From Strongyloides papillosus (lineage: Eukaryota; Nematoda; Chromadorea; Rhabditida; Strongyloididae), in NCBI GenBank assembly GCA_005656395.1, contig SRSI01000020.1, positions 496,001-560,000 on the forward strand: a DNA stretch of 64,000 nt, in the 5' to 3' direction. Under the pieces are notes generated by a model. The model ran no database searches, was not told where the DNA came from, and saw only the letters and a program-made list of their open reading frames with translations. A program made the translations under genes and the position numbers. Position 1 is the first letter of the stretch. Each line of letters starts with the position of its first letter. Positions 10,912 through 23,275 of this stretch are shown here, one piece after another.

Positions 10912-13847
10912 TGGTAGACTTTTTTTTGTATTTATATCTCCTTTTTTGATAATAATTATTTTAACTAAATAATATTTGATTTTTCTTCCCAGATATCTAG
11001 TTATTTTAATTTATTTTATGATATAACAACGTTTTATATTTTAATAACGTATTTAAAAAGTATATTAAATTAAATATTTTAAAATATATGGCTTTTATTT
11101 ATCTTTATCAAAATTATTATATCAAATTTGTTTTGAAACTTTTTAAGTATTTATATATATATTTTTTTTCTAAAAATATTTTAATTAAAGATATGTCTAT
11201 ATATTTTGTAAAGTAAATATAAAATAATTTTGTTATGTTAGTTAAATGGTAGTATAATTGAGTTAAACATATGTATTTGGTATTGTTTATTATTTACAAC
11301 TAACAAATCGTACTTAATATTTATCTTTTACTATTATTTATGATAATAGAAAAGGCATCAGTTAAATAGAATGTCTTTCGTCTCCTAACCAATTTTGAGT
11401 TATAATTGAATGGAAGGAATGATTATTATTATTAACATTATTCTTCAAAAATATAACAATAATATTTTATTGAATTTGTTAAAGTTTATCATTTTGATTA
11501 TCAATGTCAAATCTAAACATGTTATTTATTGATAGGTCAATTCAATTTGAAATATTTACACATTTATATTATTAAGATTTCGTGATTAGAAGATTACAAA
11601 TGCGCGACCCTTTAGATACTCTTTAATAAGTATTAATTATTACTATTGAAAAAGTAATTATTGGTGTGGCACGAATTTTTCAATATTTCTATATAATATA
11701 TTTAAGATAATTTATATATCTCCTATTCACATACAATTGACATGATTTTTAAACTATTTGACTTTTTTTTTCATTAAAAGTCATCATCATTTAAAATTTT
11801 TGTACATTATGTATTATATTATGTATAATATTTCCCGTGAGAGAAAGATAAAAAAAAATCTGATCAAATTTTTATCTTTTTCTCATCTTTAAACGTGATT
11901 TTTGTCATGTCACCAAGTATATCTCTATATATGGAAGGAACCAAAATTGATCTTCTTTTGAATGTTACTAAATTTTTTGAATTGAAGATTGATATTTATA
12001 CAATAAAAATATATTAAAACTCACAATTAATATCAAGCAGTCTAATTTTTCTTTTTCCTTCTTTTTTACCTATTTTATATAATATAAATATATTACAATG
12101 TGATGGATCATGAATAGAGATGATATATTTTATATTATCTATATATAATATAAAATTTTTGTAAGGCCAGTCACCCAACCAACCAACCAGTGCGCCATTC
12201 ACATTTTGACATCATAGTATTATAATATTATACACATTTATATTTACAAATATAATGAGTATGGGATGAATTCAAATTCATATTATATTGTATCATCACT
12301 GGATATATAATATATATATATCTTTGCAAAATGATGTGGATGGAGGAGAGAACGATGATGAGATCGAAGAGAATAGTGGTAATATTAAAATATATATATG
12401 GATATATGGGTGCGACACATCCTTCTATGATTCATATAAAATATAATATTAATCATTTGATCACCTTTTTTTTCCTCTCTCTGAACTATTAAATATTTTA
12501 TATCCCTTCAATATTGTCTCTTTATCCAGCCTATGTCCGTTGATGTCGGTGGATTTAGGAAAAAAAAGTTAATTGTTCATTTTTCTTTTTAGTATTTGGA
12601 AATAATTATAATTTGTCCTATTGACATAACCTCTTACTTTTTTATATATAATTTTATCCAATCACAATGCGGTATAAGTACCATAATATTTATATATTTC
12701 TTTTGAGATTCACACCACTGCTCCATGTAATTTTTTAATACAATATATAAATCATTTTAAATTGTTATGTTAAATTAGAAAATATATAGATTTATAGTTT
12801 AGGTAGATATATGTATACATATAATATATTTTTATTTAACAATCACAAATTGATTGAAATTTAAATAAAAATGATTACTCATTACTTTAGAGGTTAAAAT
12901 ATATTATTATACTATTTAACATTTTATTATTTAACATAACTTGTACATTTTTTTATAATATAAAAAGCATATATAATATAATGTTAACCCTTACACAACC
13001 TTTTTTTAACCACCAAATTATGAAATATATTTTTTCTTTTTATAGTATTTTACGTATAAAAATCAAATATAATATACTATTTTAAATATATAATTCTCCT
13101 TATAAATTTATTTCCTATCCCCCTGGCAGTGAACAGACAAATAATTATAAAATATGGTTATGTAAACGTTGATGTAACACTGTAACTTTTATTGCACATA
13201 TTTTAATTATTCATTTTACATCATCTTCCTTATCAAATAATATAAAACACTAAATATATATAGATCCACCACCTATGCTCCATTTTTGGCGACAGTGTCG
13301 CCTCAATGAACGCAATAATATATTGCCATCTTCAACATCTCTCTCATCAATTTTACCTTTCTTAGAGCCTTTCAACACATTTTACTACAAGACTTTTGTC
13401 TGCCTCTGTAGTTATAACCATTTTTGCGTAAAAATGTATTATATTATATATATATAATATAAATATATATAAAGTTGCCTTTAAACATTATTATTTACAT
13501 TTGATACACTCATTGTAGAAGAAAAAGAAAATTACAAAATTTATTCTTTTTATAATTTTATTTTAGTTAAAAAGAAACTTGTTAACAATTTTAAATCCCA
13601 TACCTTTTCAATCTACTTCACATCTACTCTTTTTTTTTCTTTTTTTACCAAAAAGCTACGTTTAATAGATATCGCGTGACATTTTTATTTTTTTTGTATT
13701 TACCATATTAAATTATAAAAAAATTTTAATTTTTTAATGGTGTCTATCAATACGTCTTTTTTATCATGTTATTCGATTCATTTTTTTCAACATAACTTTG
13801 CTATTTTATTATTTGTCTATTGATATTATATTATTATATATTTTTAG
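10912..13847. other. AT-rich region upstream of FBXO11; may hide 5' exons
   Basis: 2.9 kb dominated by TA-rich sequence, with TA microsatellite tracts near 12303-12322 and 13440-13470. The FBXO11 frame enters at an acceptor (13846-13847) with no start codon behind it, so at least one 5' exon should lie here. One candidate is 12331-12378 (ATG, 16 codons, GT donor, phase 0). A second is an open frame around 13276-13457 that carries a GC-rich 15-bp palindrome at 13288-13302. Neither can be confirmed by reading. Confidence 0.4.
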
Positions 13848-16800
13848 CAACACGTTTTCATCACGAAATCGTCACGGCAACCCTCAAATCCGGACTCACC
13901 AGCTCCAGCTGGTGACGACGATTCGGATTATTTATTGGATATGCCTCTCAGTGAGGGAGCCGACTCTCTACAGCGGTACACTTTGAGAAGAAGGCGATGC
14001 CTTCAGCAGAAAGAAGAAGATGCTTGTTGTACATCTACTCTAGCTGCAACAGCTGATGATATACCTTCTTTTAAACCATCTACTAAACGTTTCAAACCAG
14101 ACAGTCCTGGTGAAGCAAGGAAATCATGTATACGAAGTGTCTCTGATTACTTATATCCCCCTGACGATGGTACATGTTATTTTGATCTTCTACCGGAAGA
14201 ATTAACAACTAAGGTAAGAAATTTATATTTTTTAAATTATATACATTTTTTGTTTATACAAAAAAAAGTTTTTTTTCTCCCTACTCTTCTTGATATAAAA
14301 TTTACACTTCAAGAAATTGTCTATAAAAAATGTAAACTAGTTCTTTTTGCCTCTATTGTGTAAAATTAAATATAATATGTGTTAATTTATCCTTATATTT
14401 AAATTGAAAAGATAAATATATATTTGAAATATAATTATTATATAATATTTTAAAAAATACACTAATGATATGATATTAAATGTAATTACGCATAAAATAA
14501 TTAATAATATTAATTTTTTTTAGATATTCACGTATTTATATGAAAAAGACTTAACAACATGTACCTTAGTGTCACGTAAATTTTATAAAATATCAAATAA
14601 ATCCGACATCTGGAAAATTTTATTTCAACAGGTCTTTGAGTATACGACACCTTTATATCATCCATCACCAACTAAATTTGAATTTCGTGAACCACATAGA
14701 TGGAAAGATTGTCAAAATCCATGGAAAGAAAGTTTTAAACAATTAAAGGATGGTATACATGTAAGACCTGGTAGAGGATCATTATATGAATCTCACGCCG
14801 GAAGAAATATGATTCATTTTGATAATATAGAACTTGCTATTAGATTTTTAGAAACAACTAATACTCCAGAACGTCTCATCCTTATACACACGGGTATTTA
14901 TAATCCATCACCAATTGTCGTTAATAAGGCAATTCAAATGATTGGTGCTGCACCAGGAAAAAGTGTCATGAAGAAAGTTATTATTGAAAATTCAACAGCT
15001 ACCACGATATCATTTATTGATGGAAGTATTAATGCATACCTAGGTTATATGACAATACGATTCAATCCTGATCGTAATAGTCCACAACCACATCAATTGA
15101 GTTATGCTATACAAATAGTTGATGAATCCTCACCAACAATTGATAGATGTATAATTTATTCTTCATCTGTTGTTGGTGCTGCGGTATGTGTTAAAAAACA
15201 AACAGCTGATCCTAAAATGAAGCATTGTTCTATATGTGATTGTGAAAACGTTGGAATATTTATTTGTGATGGAGCACGAGGAACATATGAAGATTGCGAA
15301 ATCGCACGTAATAATCTAGCCGGTGTATGGGTTAAAAATCATGCTAATCCATTTTTTAGAAGATGTCATATACATCATGGAAGAGATGTTGGTATTTTTA
15401 CTTTTGAGTATGGTATGGGATTTTTTGAGAAATGTAATATACATGGTAACCGTATAAGTGGTATAGAGGTTAAAAATCATGCTAATCCAACAGTTGTACG
15501 TTGTGAAGTTCATCATGGTCAAACTGGTGGTATATATGTTCATGAAAAAGGACGTGGACAATTTATGGAAAATCGTATTTATGCTAATGCTTTTGCTGGT
15601 ATTTGGATAACAGCTGGTTCAGATCCAACAATTAGAAAAAATGAAATTTTTACTGGTCAACAAGGTGGTGTTTATATTTTTAGTGAGGGAAGAGGTTTAA
15701 TTGAACAAAATAATATTTATGGAAATGCTTTAGCCGGTATACAAATAAGAACAGGATCTGATCCAATTGTTAGATTAAATAAAATTCATGATGGTTTACA
15801 TGGTGGTATATATGTTCATGAGAAAGGTAAAGGTCTTATTGAGGAGAATGAAGTTTATGGAAATACTTTAGCTGGAATTTGGGTAACAACCGGTTCCTCA
15901 CCAATTCTAAGAAAAAATAGAATTCATTCCGGTAAACAAGTTGGTGTATATTTCTATGATAATGGTCATGGATTACTAGAAGAAAATGATATTTTCAATC
16001 ATCTATACTCTGGTGTACAAATACGTACAGGATCAAATCCAAAAATTACTAGAAATAAAATTTGGGGAGGTCAAAACGGTGGCGTTTTAGTATACAATGG
16101 TGGACTGGGTGTATTGGAGGATAATGAGATATTTGATAACGCAATGGCTGGTGTATGGATAAAAACTGATTCACATCCAGTACTACGAAGAAATAAGATT
16201 TATGATGGTAGAGATGGCGGTGTATGTATTTTTAATAAAGGTCGTGGATTATTAGAAGATAACGATATTTATAGAAATGCCCAAGCCGGTGTATTAATAT
16301 CAACAGAATCAAATCCAACATTACGTCGTAACAGAATTTTTGAAGGTAAAGCTGCTGGTGTTGAAATAACAAATGGAGCTAGTGCTACACTTGAACATAA
16401 TCATCTATTTCTTAATAAATTCGGTGGTTTATGTCTTGCAACAGATGTGCGCCCGATCTTGAGAGAAAATAAAGTTTATGAAAATTATAATGCTGTTGAG
16501 AAGGCTGTTAATAAAGGACATTGTCTATTTAAAATTAGTTCATGTACCTCATTTCCAATGCATGATTTTTATAGGTTCGTTTTATATATTTACAATTAAA
16601 TTAACTTAAAATGATAATCTTTTTATAGATGTATAACATGTAATACAACAGATAGGAATGCAATTTGTATTAATTGTATAAAAGTATGTCATAAAGGGCA
16701 TGAAGTAGAATTTGTCAGACATGACAGGTAAATTTAAAAAGATAATTTTGAAATTAGTTTAATTAACCTTTTGTACTTTTATAGATTTTTCTGTGATTGT

Positions 16801-16923
16801 GGCGCCGGTACATTAGATAAGCAAACTTGTAGACTCCAGACAGAGATTAGAGATAATGATACTGTATATGATTCTGCAACACCTACAGAGACAGAAACAC
16901 CAAGTACTTTAAATAATGGATAA
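13848..16923 (+). CDS. dre-1: F-box only protein 11 / DRE-1 (5' end not resolved)
   Basis: Four visible exons in one frame: 13848-14213, 14524-16574, 16629-16727 and 16785-16923, giving 884 residues (human FBXO11 is 927). This is the substrate receptor of an SCF ubiquitin ligase; C. elegans DRE-1 controls developmental timing by directing BLMP-1 degradation. In order: an acidic/basic N-terminus ([12 protein letters not shown]...LRRRR), an F-box spanning the first visible intron (LLPEELTTK then [20 protein letters not shown]), a WKxSF linker, about 17 right-handed parallel beta-helix (PbH1) repeats with cores such as NxIxGNxLAGIxI, and a C-terminal UBR-type zinc finger (CxTC...CVxC-like cysteines, then FCDCGAGT). 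The start codon is missing from the visible exons because the first one begins at a TTTTTAG acceptor. Confidence 0.96.
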
Positions 16924-19295
16924 TATTTAAAGAAGACTAACCAATGGAATTTGTTACAAAATATATATATTATCCTGTAAAAATTAACCTTATGAAATAA
17001 CATACATATGATTCTAAGAAATCAAATTTCTTTTCAATACTCTTCAATTTATTTGTTCTGGTAAAGAAGATTCTTGTTTAAGCAAAATAATTGTACATCT
17101 CTATCAATTTTAATATATATATAAAACAACAAAAAAGTGTATAGATGTTACGTCATTTTTTTAACAAAATTCTTTCTTCTCATTCTCAATTTTCTTTTTG
17201 ATTGACTGATAATATTGTTATGATGAATTAAATTAATAGCTGATAGAAGAAAAAGAAGCGAAAAGAAGTCGTCAAATCAAAATTTAAAAACATCTGCATC
17301 GTTCTTTCAACTTTGAATACCTTGAAAATGGAAATTTTCAAAAATTCAAACTCCTTTTTCTTTCTCATTGTCTTCCTTCCTAAGTGATATATAATTATAT
17401 ATATAAGATTAATCTACTTTAATATTAAATTTTTTTATAAGCATTTTTTAATGCAATTTTTATTATTTTGATAAAATTTGTTTTGTATATATTTAACAAT
17501 GATTGGTGAAGAATTTATATATATACCATTTTAACTAGTAAAAGCTTTTTTTTACTTTTTCTCCTACTAAAATTTTTTTTATCATTTTATCGCATTACAA
17601 AAAGATTCTTCATGGATGATTAAGAAAAATAAATATAAAGATATGGGGAATTGAAACTAAAAAAGTTTATATTTGTTAAATGTTTTAATGAAAAGTGCAA
17701 GACATATTTTTTGGTTGTTTTCTCTATTGATTAAGCACATAATATCACTTTAACTGTCTATTTTTTACATATTAGCTATTTTATTAAACATTTATATCAA
17801 CACTCTTAAAAGAATTTTTAATCAAATGAAGAAATGCACTAAGAAGGTCATTTCTAATTGCTCATTTCAAGTAAATACTTTCCTTACTTAATTCTTCATC
17901 CTCAAAATTTAATCATTAATTTTTTTTGGAAAAATCTAATGTGAAGAAAATAGTTCTAACAATAAATGTATATTGCCATTTCATATTATTGTTCTGGTAT
18001 TTTTAACTGATATTTTATGTTTTATTCACCAATGATTGAGAATTTCTTTTCTTTTGATATACATTATTTATGTATACACTTTTTTCTGTGAACAATAGTT
18101 TGTAATTCTTCTTTTTATGTACAATATTTATTGTTAATGAGAAACAAATTAAACTCAAAATGTTTTTTAGGCCTATAGAAAAAGAGTCATTGAAATTTTG
18201 TATCACCAATAGAAAAAGTAAATTCTTTCCACAATATTCTAGATAATTCTATAAAATTTTAGAAAATTGTAAAATGGCGAGTGACAGTCATAGATGACTA
18301 ATAGTTACAATATCAAAAAAGATAGATGCTAATTGTAAGAAAAAGAAGCACTTACTACCATTCAATCATCCCATATAATATTATTCTACAATGAAAAAGA
18401 TTAACATTATTAACTTTTATTTATACACAATATCATTGAATAATTTAGGCTTTATGATTATATTATTAAGTTATTTTCTACCTTCCATTAAGCATTACTC
18501 GATAATATTATATATATTTATACGTTACATGGACAAAAATTTAAATTGACATTAATAATTTTTTATCTTGTCTCATTGTATCAATTTCACATAATCAGTT
18601 TTATAGTTTTTATAAATGTTCATATGTGACTGACATTCATTCGACATTATTTTTTACTAGCTATCTATTGATAGATTATAATGCATACTTATCAAATTTT
18701 ACATCTGAATATATATTATCTTTCATTATCAATAAAATTGAATGATAGAACATACTGTTCAATAAATATTATTAGACTGTAAATTTTTTTTCCCATTAAT
18801 TTAATGTTAACAAGGGTTGTAAAATAAGCTTACAAAATTTCTCAATTATCTTTTCATTGAATATTTTTGTTAATTTATAATGTTCTATTGTATCTTTTCT
18901 TCTTTTTTTGATATATCTATCTATACCACACCTCCTTTTCGAGAGAGTTAGTTGAAGCTGTATGGTATATAAATATTATTGTGGAAATTTTTGTTATCAA
19001 AAACGCTATTATGCACACATAAATATGATAATCTGTTTTGTGTAAATATTAAATATATTTTCTTTTTCATTCATTTCTCCTATGGAGAAGGTCATTGAAA
19101 ATGATAATATTTTAATTTTTGTAGTATTTATTATTGTTTATGTTTATATATTTGATAGGGAGAGAAGAAATTAAGTATATTTTTTTTATTATCAATGAAT
19201 ACTGTTCACTATTTCTTCTTCCATTTGACTTTTTATATGTTATCACCATATAATTTTAACTAATTTTCTTTTATTTTAGTTGTAATTTTTCTAAG
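16924..19295. other. Intergenic upstream of the lbp array
   Basis: 2.4 kb with no supported gene. Close to the first lbp gene are two TTATCA (reverse TGATAA) hexamers at 19189-19194 and 19240-19245, and a T-rich AG (19278-19279) that would act as a splice or spliced-leader acceptor 17 bp before its ATG. Confidence 0.55.
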
Positions 19296-19703
19296 ATGGC
19301 TGAAGCTTTAGCAGGAAAATGGAATGTTGCTGAATCCACCAACTTTGATGAATACTTGAAAGCTTCTGGAGTTGGCTTCATGACAAGAAAAGTTGCCGGA
19401 ACTGTTAAGCCTGTTTTAACTATTACTGTTAACGGAAACCACATTACAATTAACTCAGCATCCACTTTCAAAAACCACACTACCGAATTCGATCTTGGAG
19501 TCCCATACAAAGAGGAAACCATTGATGGAAGACATTTCAATACTACCTTCACCTGGGAAGATGGAAAACTTGTTCAAAAACAAGAGGCTATCGACAAAGG
19601 AGACAAACCATCCGTCATCACAAGATACATTAAGGATGGCAAATTATACATTGATATGGTTTGCGAAGGTGTTTCTGCTACAAGAGTTTATACCAAGGCT
19701 TAA
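19296..19703 (+). CDS. lbp: Intracellular fatty-acid-binding protein (lbp copy 1)
   Basis: Intronless, 135 residues, no signal peptide. It is a cytosolic FABP-type beta-barrel that carries fatty acids or other small lipids. The N-terminal GKWNV..STNFDEYLKASGVGFMTRK matches the family signature (G-x-W-x-L/V...NFDEYMKxxGVG). The calycin ligand residues are present: Arg in the VITRY strand near residue 108, and the C-terminal Arg-x-Tyr (ATRVYTKA). Codon use is clearly more C-ending (TTC, AAC, CAC, ATC) than in the four following copies, which in this genome suggests strong expression. It heads a same-strand array of five related genes of equal length. Confidence 0.95.
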   Translation: MAEALAGKWNVAESTNFDEYLKASGVGFMTRKVAGTVKPVLTITVNGNHITINSASTFKNHTTEFDLGVPYKEETIDGRHFNTTFTWEDGKLVQKQEAIDKGDKPSVITRYIKDGKLYIDMVCEGVSATRVYTKA

Positions 19704-20824
19704 ATTTGACTCATATTATTGGATTTTAATACCATATTCGTTATAACTATTCAACAATCTTTTGATGATCATTTTTATAGATATTTTTAAAAGATTTTTG
19801 TTAATAAAATTTCTAAAAACGTTTATGTTGTAGTGAATCTTATGCTCTAATAGAAATTTTCAGATTTAAAAATTTCTAAATAATATTAAAAAATTTTTTT
19901 GTTTATTTTAAATTACGATATAAATTTCTGACAAGGAAAGAAGAAAATTATACATTTGAATGGATATTTCTTTCATTAATTTTTGTTTATACATTTCTAA
20001 TGATCACTTGGGAATGAGAGATGAAATTTATAAAAGCGTAATAATGATAATATTTGTATTTTACAATCTTCGATAACGATAGAATTATAATGAAAAAATG
20101 TAATCATTTATTTCAATCTTATCATTAATTTTCAATAAAGAAGGTTTAAGTTTAATTATTTTGAAAAAAAAAGATTTTTAACTAATTATTACTTCAGTTT
20201 GTATGCTTTTTGTAATTTGTGAAAAGTTTTATGGACTTGTTGATATATTATTTAGTTTATAGTGCAAATAATTCTATAATTTTTTCCCAGCAAATTATTT
20301 CATCCATTTATAATTCTATATTTACTATAAAAAAAATTTCAACTTAAAAAATGACATTATTTTTATTTGAAACTTTTAAATTCATATTTTATGTTTATAA
20401 AATTTTGTTTTAATAGAAAATGTAAACGAATAACACATTGAATATCTCGAATGTTTATCGTTCTCTTTTTCTTTAAAAATTATTTGCAATTTTTACTACA
20501 ATAATTAAACGAACAACTTTTTAATTATCAAATGGTTTGAACTAATGACTCCTTCTGGTCAAGGGAAAATCATTTATTTATAGTATTTCAGATATCTATA
20601 ACATTTTAACATTGTAACCTTCTTTTAATTTGATGTGTATTATAGTGTTGATAAGATAAGAGAAAAAATATATTTGATGATACAGTTAATTGATTGTTAA
20701 CATAGAAATAAGTGATGATATAAGAACTATTTATGTCATTTCATTGTATTTTCTTATCATCTTTTATAAATTATTAATATTATTATCATATTTAAAATAA
20801 TAAATAATAATTATACTATATTAA
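19704..20824. other. Intergenic between lbp copies 1 and 2
   Basis: 1.1 kb of AT-rich spacer. It contains TGATAA-type hexamers in the last 180 bp (see the regulatory entry) and no coding frame. Confidence 0.5.
20649..20759 (+). promoter_or_regulatory. TGATAA/GATA cluster upstream of lbp copy 2
   Basis: TGATAAGATAAG starts at 20649, and a reverse hexamer TTATCA lies at 20754-20759, 65-175 bp before the ATG. TGATAA is the binding core of intestinal GATA factors (ELT-2 class) in nematodes. An intestinal promoter is an inference from this motif and from its recurrence before other copies. Confidence 0.45.
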
Positions 20825-21232
20825 ATGGCAGAGATATTTGTTGGAGAATGGGGAAACCCAAAGTTTGAAAATTTTGATGCTTATCTTAAAGAAGCTGGAG
20901 TTAATTTTGTGTTAAGACAACTTGCCAAAACTGTTAGAGATAAAACAACAATAACTGTTGATGGCAACAAGATGACATTATTATCAGAGTCAACTTTTAA
21001 AAATTTTACAACTAAATTTACTTTGGATGTTGAGGAGATTCTGGAAACAATTGATGGTAGGAAATTTTTGACAACATTTACCATAGTAGATGGAAAATTA
21101 GTTGAATACCAAAAACCAATTAAACCAGGATCTAAGGGATCGACTATTACTAGATATGTAGATGGTGATAAACTGATTGTTGAATTTGAATGTAATGGAG
21201 TTAAAGCAATTAATACATACTTTCGTCTTTAA
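20825..21232 (+). CDS. lbp: Intracellular fatty-acid-binding protein (lbp copy 2)
   Basis: Intronless, 135 residues, same layout as copy 1: GEWGNP..ENFDAYLKEAGVNFVLRQLAK at the N-terminus, ten-strand barrel pattern, TITRYVDGDKL near residues 104-114. The first ligand arginine (TITR) is kept. At the C-terminal Arg-x-Tyr site the arginine is replaced by asparagine (AINTY), which would weaken the usual carboxylate clamp, so ligand choice may differ from copy 1. Codon use is AT-rich, unlike copy 1. The next copy begins 270 bp downstream. Confidence 0.93.
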   Translation: MAEIFVGEWGNPKFENFDAYLKEAGVNFVLRQLAKTVRDKTTITVDGNKMTLLSESTFKNFTTKFTLDVEEILETIDGRKFLTTFTIVDGKLVEYQKPIKPGSKGSTITRYVDGDKLIVEFECNGVKAINTYFRL

Positions 21233-21360
21233 CATTTAAAGTTCTTTTCGCTTTAAAATAAACTTACTTAAATTAATATTTTTTATTTTTTTTATGCAAA
21301 ACAAATAAAATATAACTACTTATAATTGACATGTGTAACATGGTTCCGGAATGGTTTTTA

Positions 21361-21428
21361 TGATAAGATATAATATAGTATCAGGAAATAATACCAAAAA
21401 GACTTTTATGATAAGAGAACTATATATA
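21361..21428 (+). promoter_or_regulatory. Two TGATAAGA sites and a TATA-like box before lbp copy 3
   Basis: TGATAAGA occurs at 21361 and again at 21409, with a TATATAAAT-like stretch just after (about 21421). The two sites sit in similar contexts (TTTTATGATAAGA), 94-142 bp before the ATG, which suggests a local duplication of the site. Confidence 0.45.
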
Positions 21429-21502
21429 AATATTAAAATAAAGTGCATTAAAAAGTTTAGTTTCAATTAATTTAATAACATATACTTATTCGCTACTTTA
21501 TA

Positions 21503-21910
21503 ATGGTTGAAGAATTCAATGGTCGATGGATAGAACCAGTTTTTGAAAATTTTGATGCTTACCTTAAGGAGTGTGGAGTAAATTTCTTATTGAGAAAATT
21601 AGCCCAAAAAATTAGAGATACTATACTTATTGAAATTGATGGGGATAAGTTTGTCCATACATCCTTTAATTCCTTCAAGGATCATACTTTAAAATGGACA
21701 TTAGGAGAAGAAACATTAATAGAGACTATTGATGGAAGAAAAGTCTACTCAACATTCACCTATGAAAATAATCTCCTTATTGAAAGACAACGTCCTTTCA
21801 ACGATGGTGATAAAATTTCATATATTACAAGAGAGATAAAGGATAATAAATTAATTGTAACTTTTAATTGTAATGGTGTTAAAGCAACACATACTTATAA
21901 AAAAGAATAG
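21503..21910 (+). CDS. lbp: Intracellular fatty-acid-binding protein (lbp copy 3)
   Basis: Intronless, 135 residues. GRWIEPVFENFDAYLKECGVNFLLRKLAQ is at the N-terminus, ETIDGRKVYSTFTYE mid-protein and ISYITREIKDNKL near residue 105. The first ligand arginine is kept, but the C-terminal Arg-x-Tyr has histidine instead of arginine (ATHTY). It is close to copies 2, 4 and 5 and more distant from copy 1. The duplicated promoter block that also precedes copy 5 begins about 27 bp after its stop codon. Confidence 0.93.
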   Translation: MVEEFNGRWIEPVFENFDAYLKECGVNFLLRKLAQKIRDTILIEIDGDKFVHTSFNSFKDHTLKWTLGEETLIETIDGRKVYSTFTYENNLLIERQRPFNDGDKISYITREIKDNKLIVTFNCNGVKATHTYKKE

Positions 21911-21936
21911 TTCATCTTTAAAATAAAATAATGATT

Positions 21937-22170
21937 TTATTAATATTTTAATACTACTTTTATATCATTATGTTATATGAGGAAAAATATTGCTTAATTG
22001 AGACATATTTGAGTCTTTCTTGAAGCTAAATAAGTGAAGATAAGAAATAATCTTCATAAATATTATCTTTTTCTTCTGATAACTAATGATAAGAAATTTA
22101 TAAAAGCATCAAGGAAAATGCTGACAAAGAATAATAGTAATTTTAAATATTGTAATTTATTTTTTCTTAG
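21937..22170 (+). repeat. Duplicated lbp promoter block, copy A
   Basis: About 230 bp closely similar to 24332-24565. Shared features are TTAATATTTTAATACTACTT at the left edge, two or one TGATAAGA sites, a TATAAAAGCATCAAG box and AATGCTGACAAAGAAT. Here TGATAA is at 22077 and 22087 and TATAAAAG at 22099-22106. The lbp ATG lies about 615 bp further on, while in copy B it is about 95 bp away. Confidence 0.8.
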
Positions 22171-22720
22171 AACAACTAAATAATTATTCTAAAATGACTA
22201 AAATTTAGTTTGAGGGTCCCTTTTTAAAAGCTAAATGAAACATTTATTTTGCTACAAGGGATATATTTATAGTATATGACGATAAATAATCATTTATAGA
22301 GGTAGTTAGTAGAATTTGAAGAATTTTTTTTTACAGCATCCATTTTTTGCTTAAGTTTCGAACAAAAATTGTATTCAATCTTTATAGTTGTAAATAAGAA
22401 ACTAATTGATAAAATAATCAACTTATTTATAAACAACTGACACAGTTGCAACAATATATAAGCGTAAAAACCGAAAACATTTTGTTATAGTTAATTAGAG
22501 CAAAATTAACCATGTTGGTTGTACTAATGACTACCGTTAAGCTATTTTTTTAACTGTTAAGTTTTTTTTAATTTGCTAAATCGCTTAATAATGTTATTTA
22601 ATATATATTAGCATTCAAAGAAATTAAAAGCGTTAAAAAATTTAAAATAAAAACGTTAGAAAAAAGGGACATTTAAACTAAAATTGCTCTTTCTAAACTA
22701 TTAAATTATAGATATTTATA
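22171..22720. other. Extra spacer between promoter block A and lbp copy 4
   Basis: About 500 bp with no counterpart in the otherwise parallel block before copy 5. It has a second TATA-like element (ATATATAAG near 22455) and an AG acceptor-like site at 22710-22711 just before the ATG. Either it was inserted here or it was deleted from the copy-5 unit. Confidence 0.45.
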
Positions 22721-23128
22721 ATGGTTCAAGAATTTACTGGAGAATGGGTGGATCCAGTCGGTGAAAATATGGATGAATATTTCAAAGAAACTGGTCTTGG
22801 TTTTGTATTAAGAAAATTGGCAAAAACAATAAAAGACAAATGCATATTCGTTATTGAGGGAGACAAAGTAACCCTTATATCCGAAAATACTTTCAAAAAT
22901 CATACACTTTCATGGGTCCTAAATGAAAAAACACTTATAACAACTATAGATGGAAGACAACATTACTCTATTTTTACTTATGAAGACGGTAAAATGATTG
23001 AGAAACAATCTCCCTATAAGGAAGGTGATAAACTTTCAACTATCACAAGATATGTAGAAGATGGTAAACTTGTTGTAGAATTTGAATGTAACGGTGTAAA
23101 AGCAGTACGTCGTTACAGAAGAGCCTAG
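22721..23128 (+). CDS. lbp: Intracellular fatty-acid-binding protein (lbp copy 4)
   Basis: Intronless, 135 residues. GEWVDPVGENMDEYFKETGLGFVLRKLAK is at the N-terminus, TTIDGRQHYSIFTYEDGKMIEKQ mid-protein and STITRYVEDGKL near residue 105. Both ligand arginines are kept, including the C-terminal Arg-x-Tyr (AVRRY), so this is the only one of copies 2-5 with the complete clamp. It is the closest relative of the broken copy 5 (shared DKCIFVIEGDKVT). The 3' flank is homologous to the copy-5 flank up to the tail of TIPRL. Confidence 0.94.
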   Translation: MVQEFTGEWVDPVGENMDEYFKETGLGFVLRKLAKTIKDKCIFVIEGDKVTLISENTFKNHTLSWVLNEKTLITTIDGRQHYSIFTYEDGKMIEKQSPYKEGDKLSTITRYVEDGKLVVEFECNGVKAVRRYRRA

Positions 23129-23225
23129 AATAAAAAAACATTTACATTTTAATTATTCATTAGTTACAAGAAAATTACAAATTTAATAAAATATTTTACA
23201 CACAAATTAAGAAAGATGAATCTGG

Positions 23226-23251
23226 TCATAGTGCAAATTGTTCCATCGTTA
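23226..23251 (-). pseudogene. Remnant of the last codons of TIPRL
   Basis: The minus strand here reads T-M-E-Q-F-A-L-stop, matching the true TIPRL end T-M-E-Q-I-V-L-stop at 25123-25103. The flanking DNA (TTAATAAAAT..TTTTAC to TTGTTCCATCGTT) is shared as well. Similarity ends abruptly near 23254. It is a by-product of the tandem duplication that made lbp copies 4 and 5. Confidence 0.7.
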
Positions 23252-23275
23252 GATGGGAAAATAAAAATTCTATGC

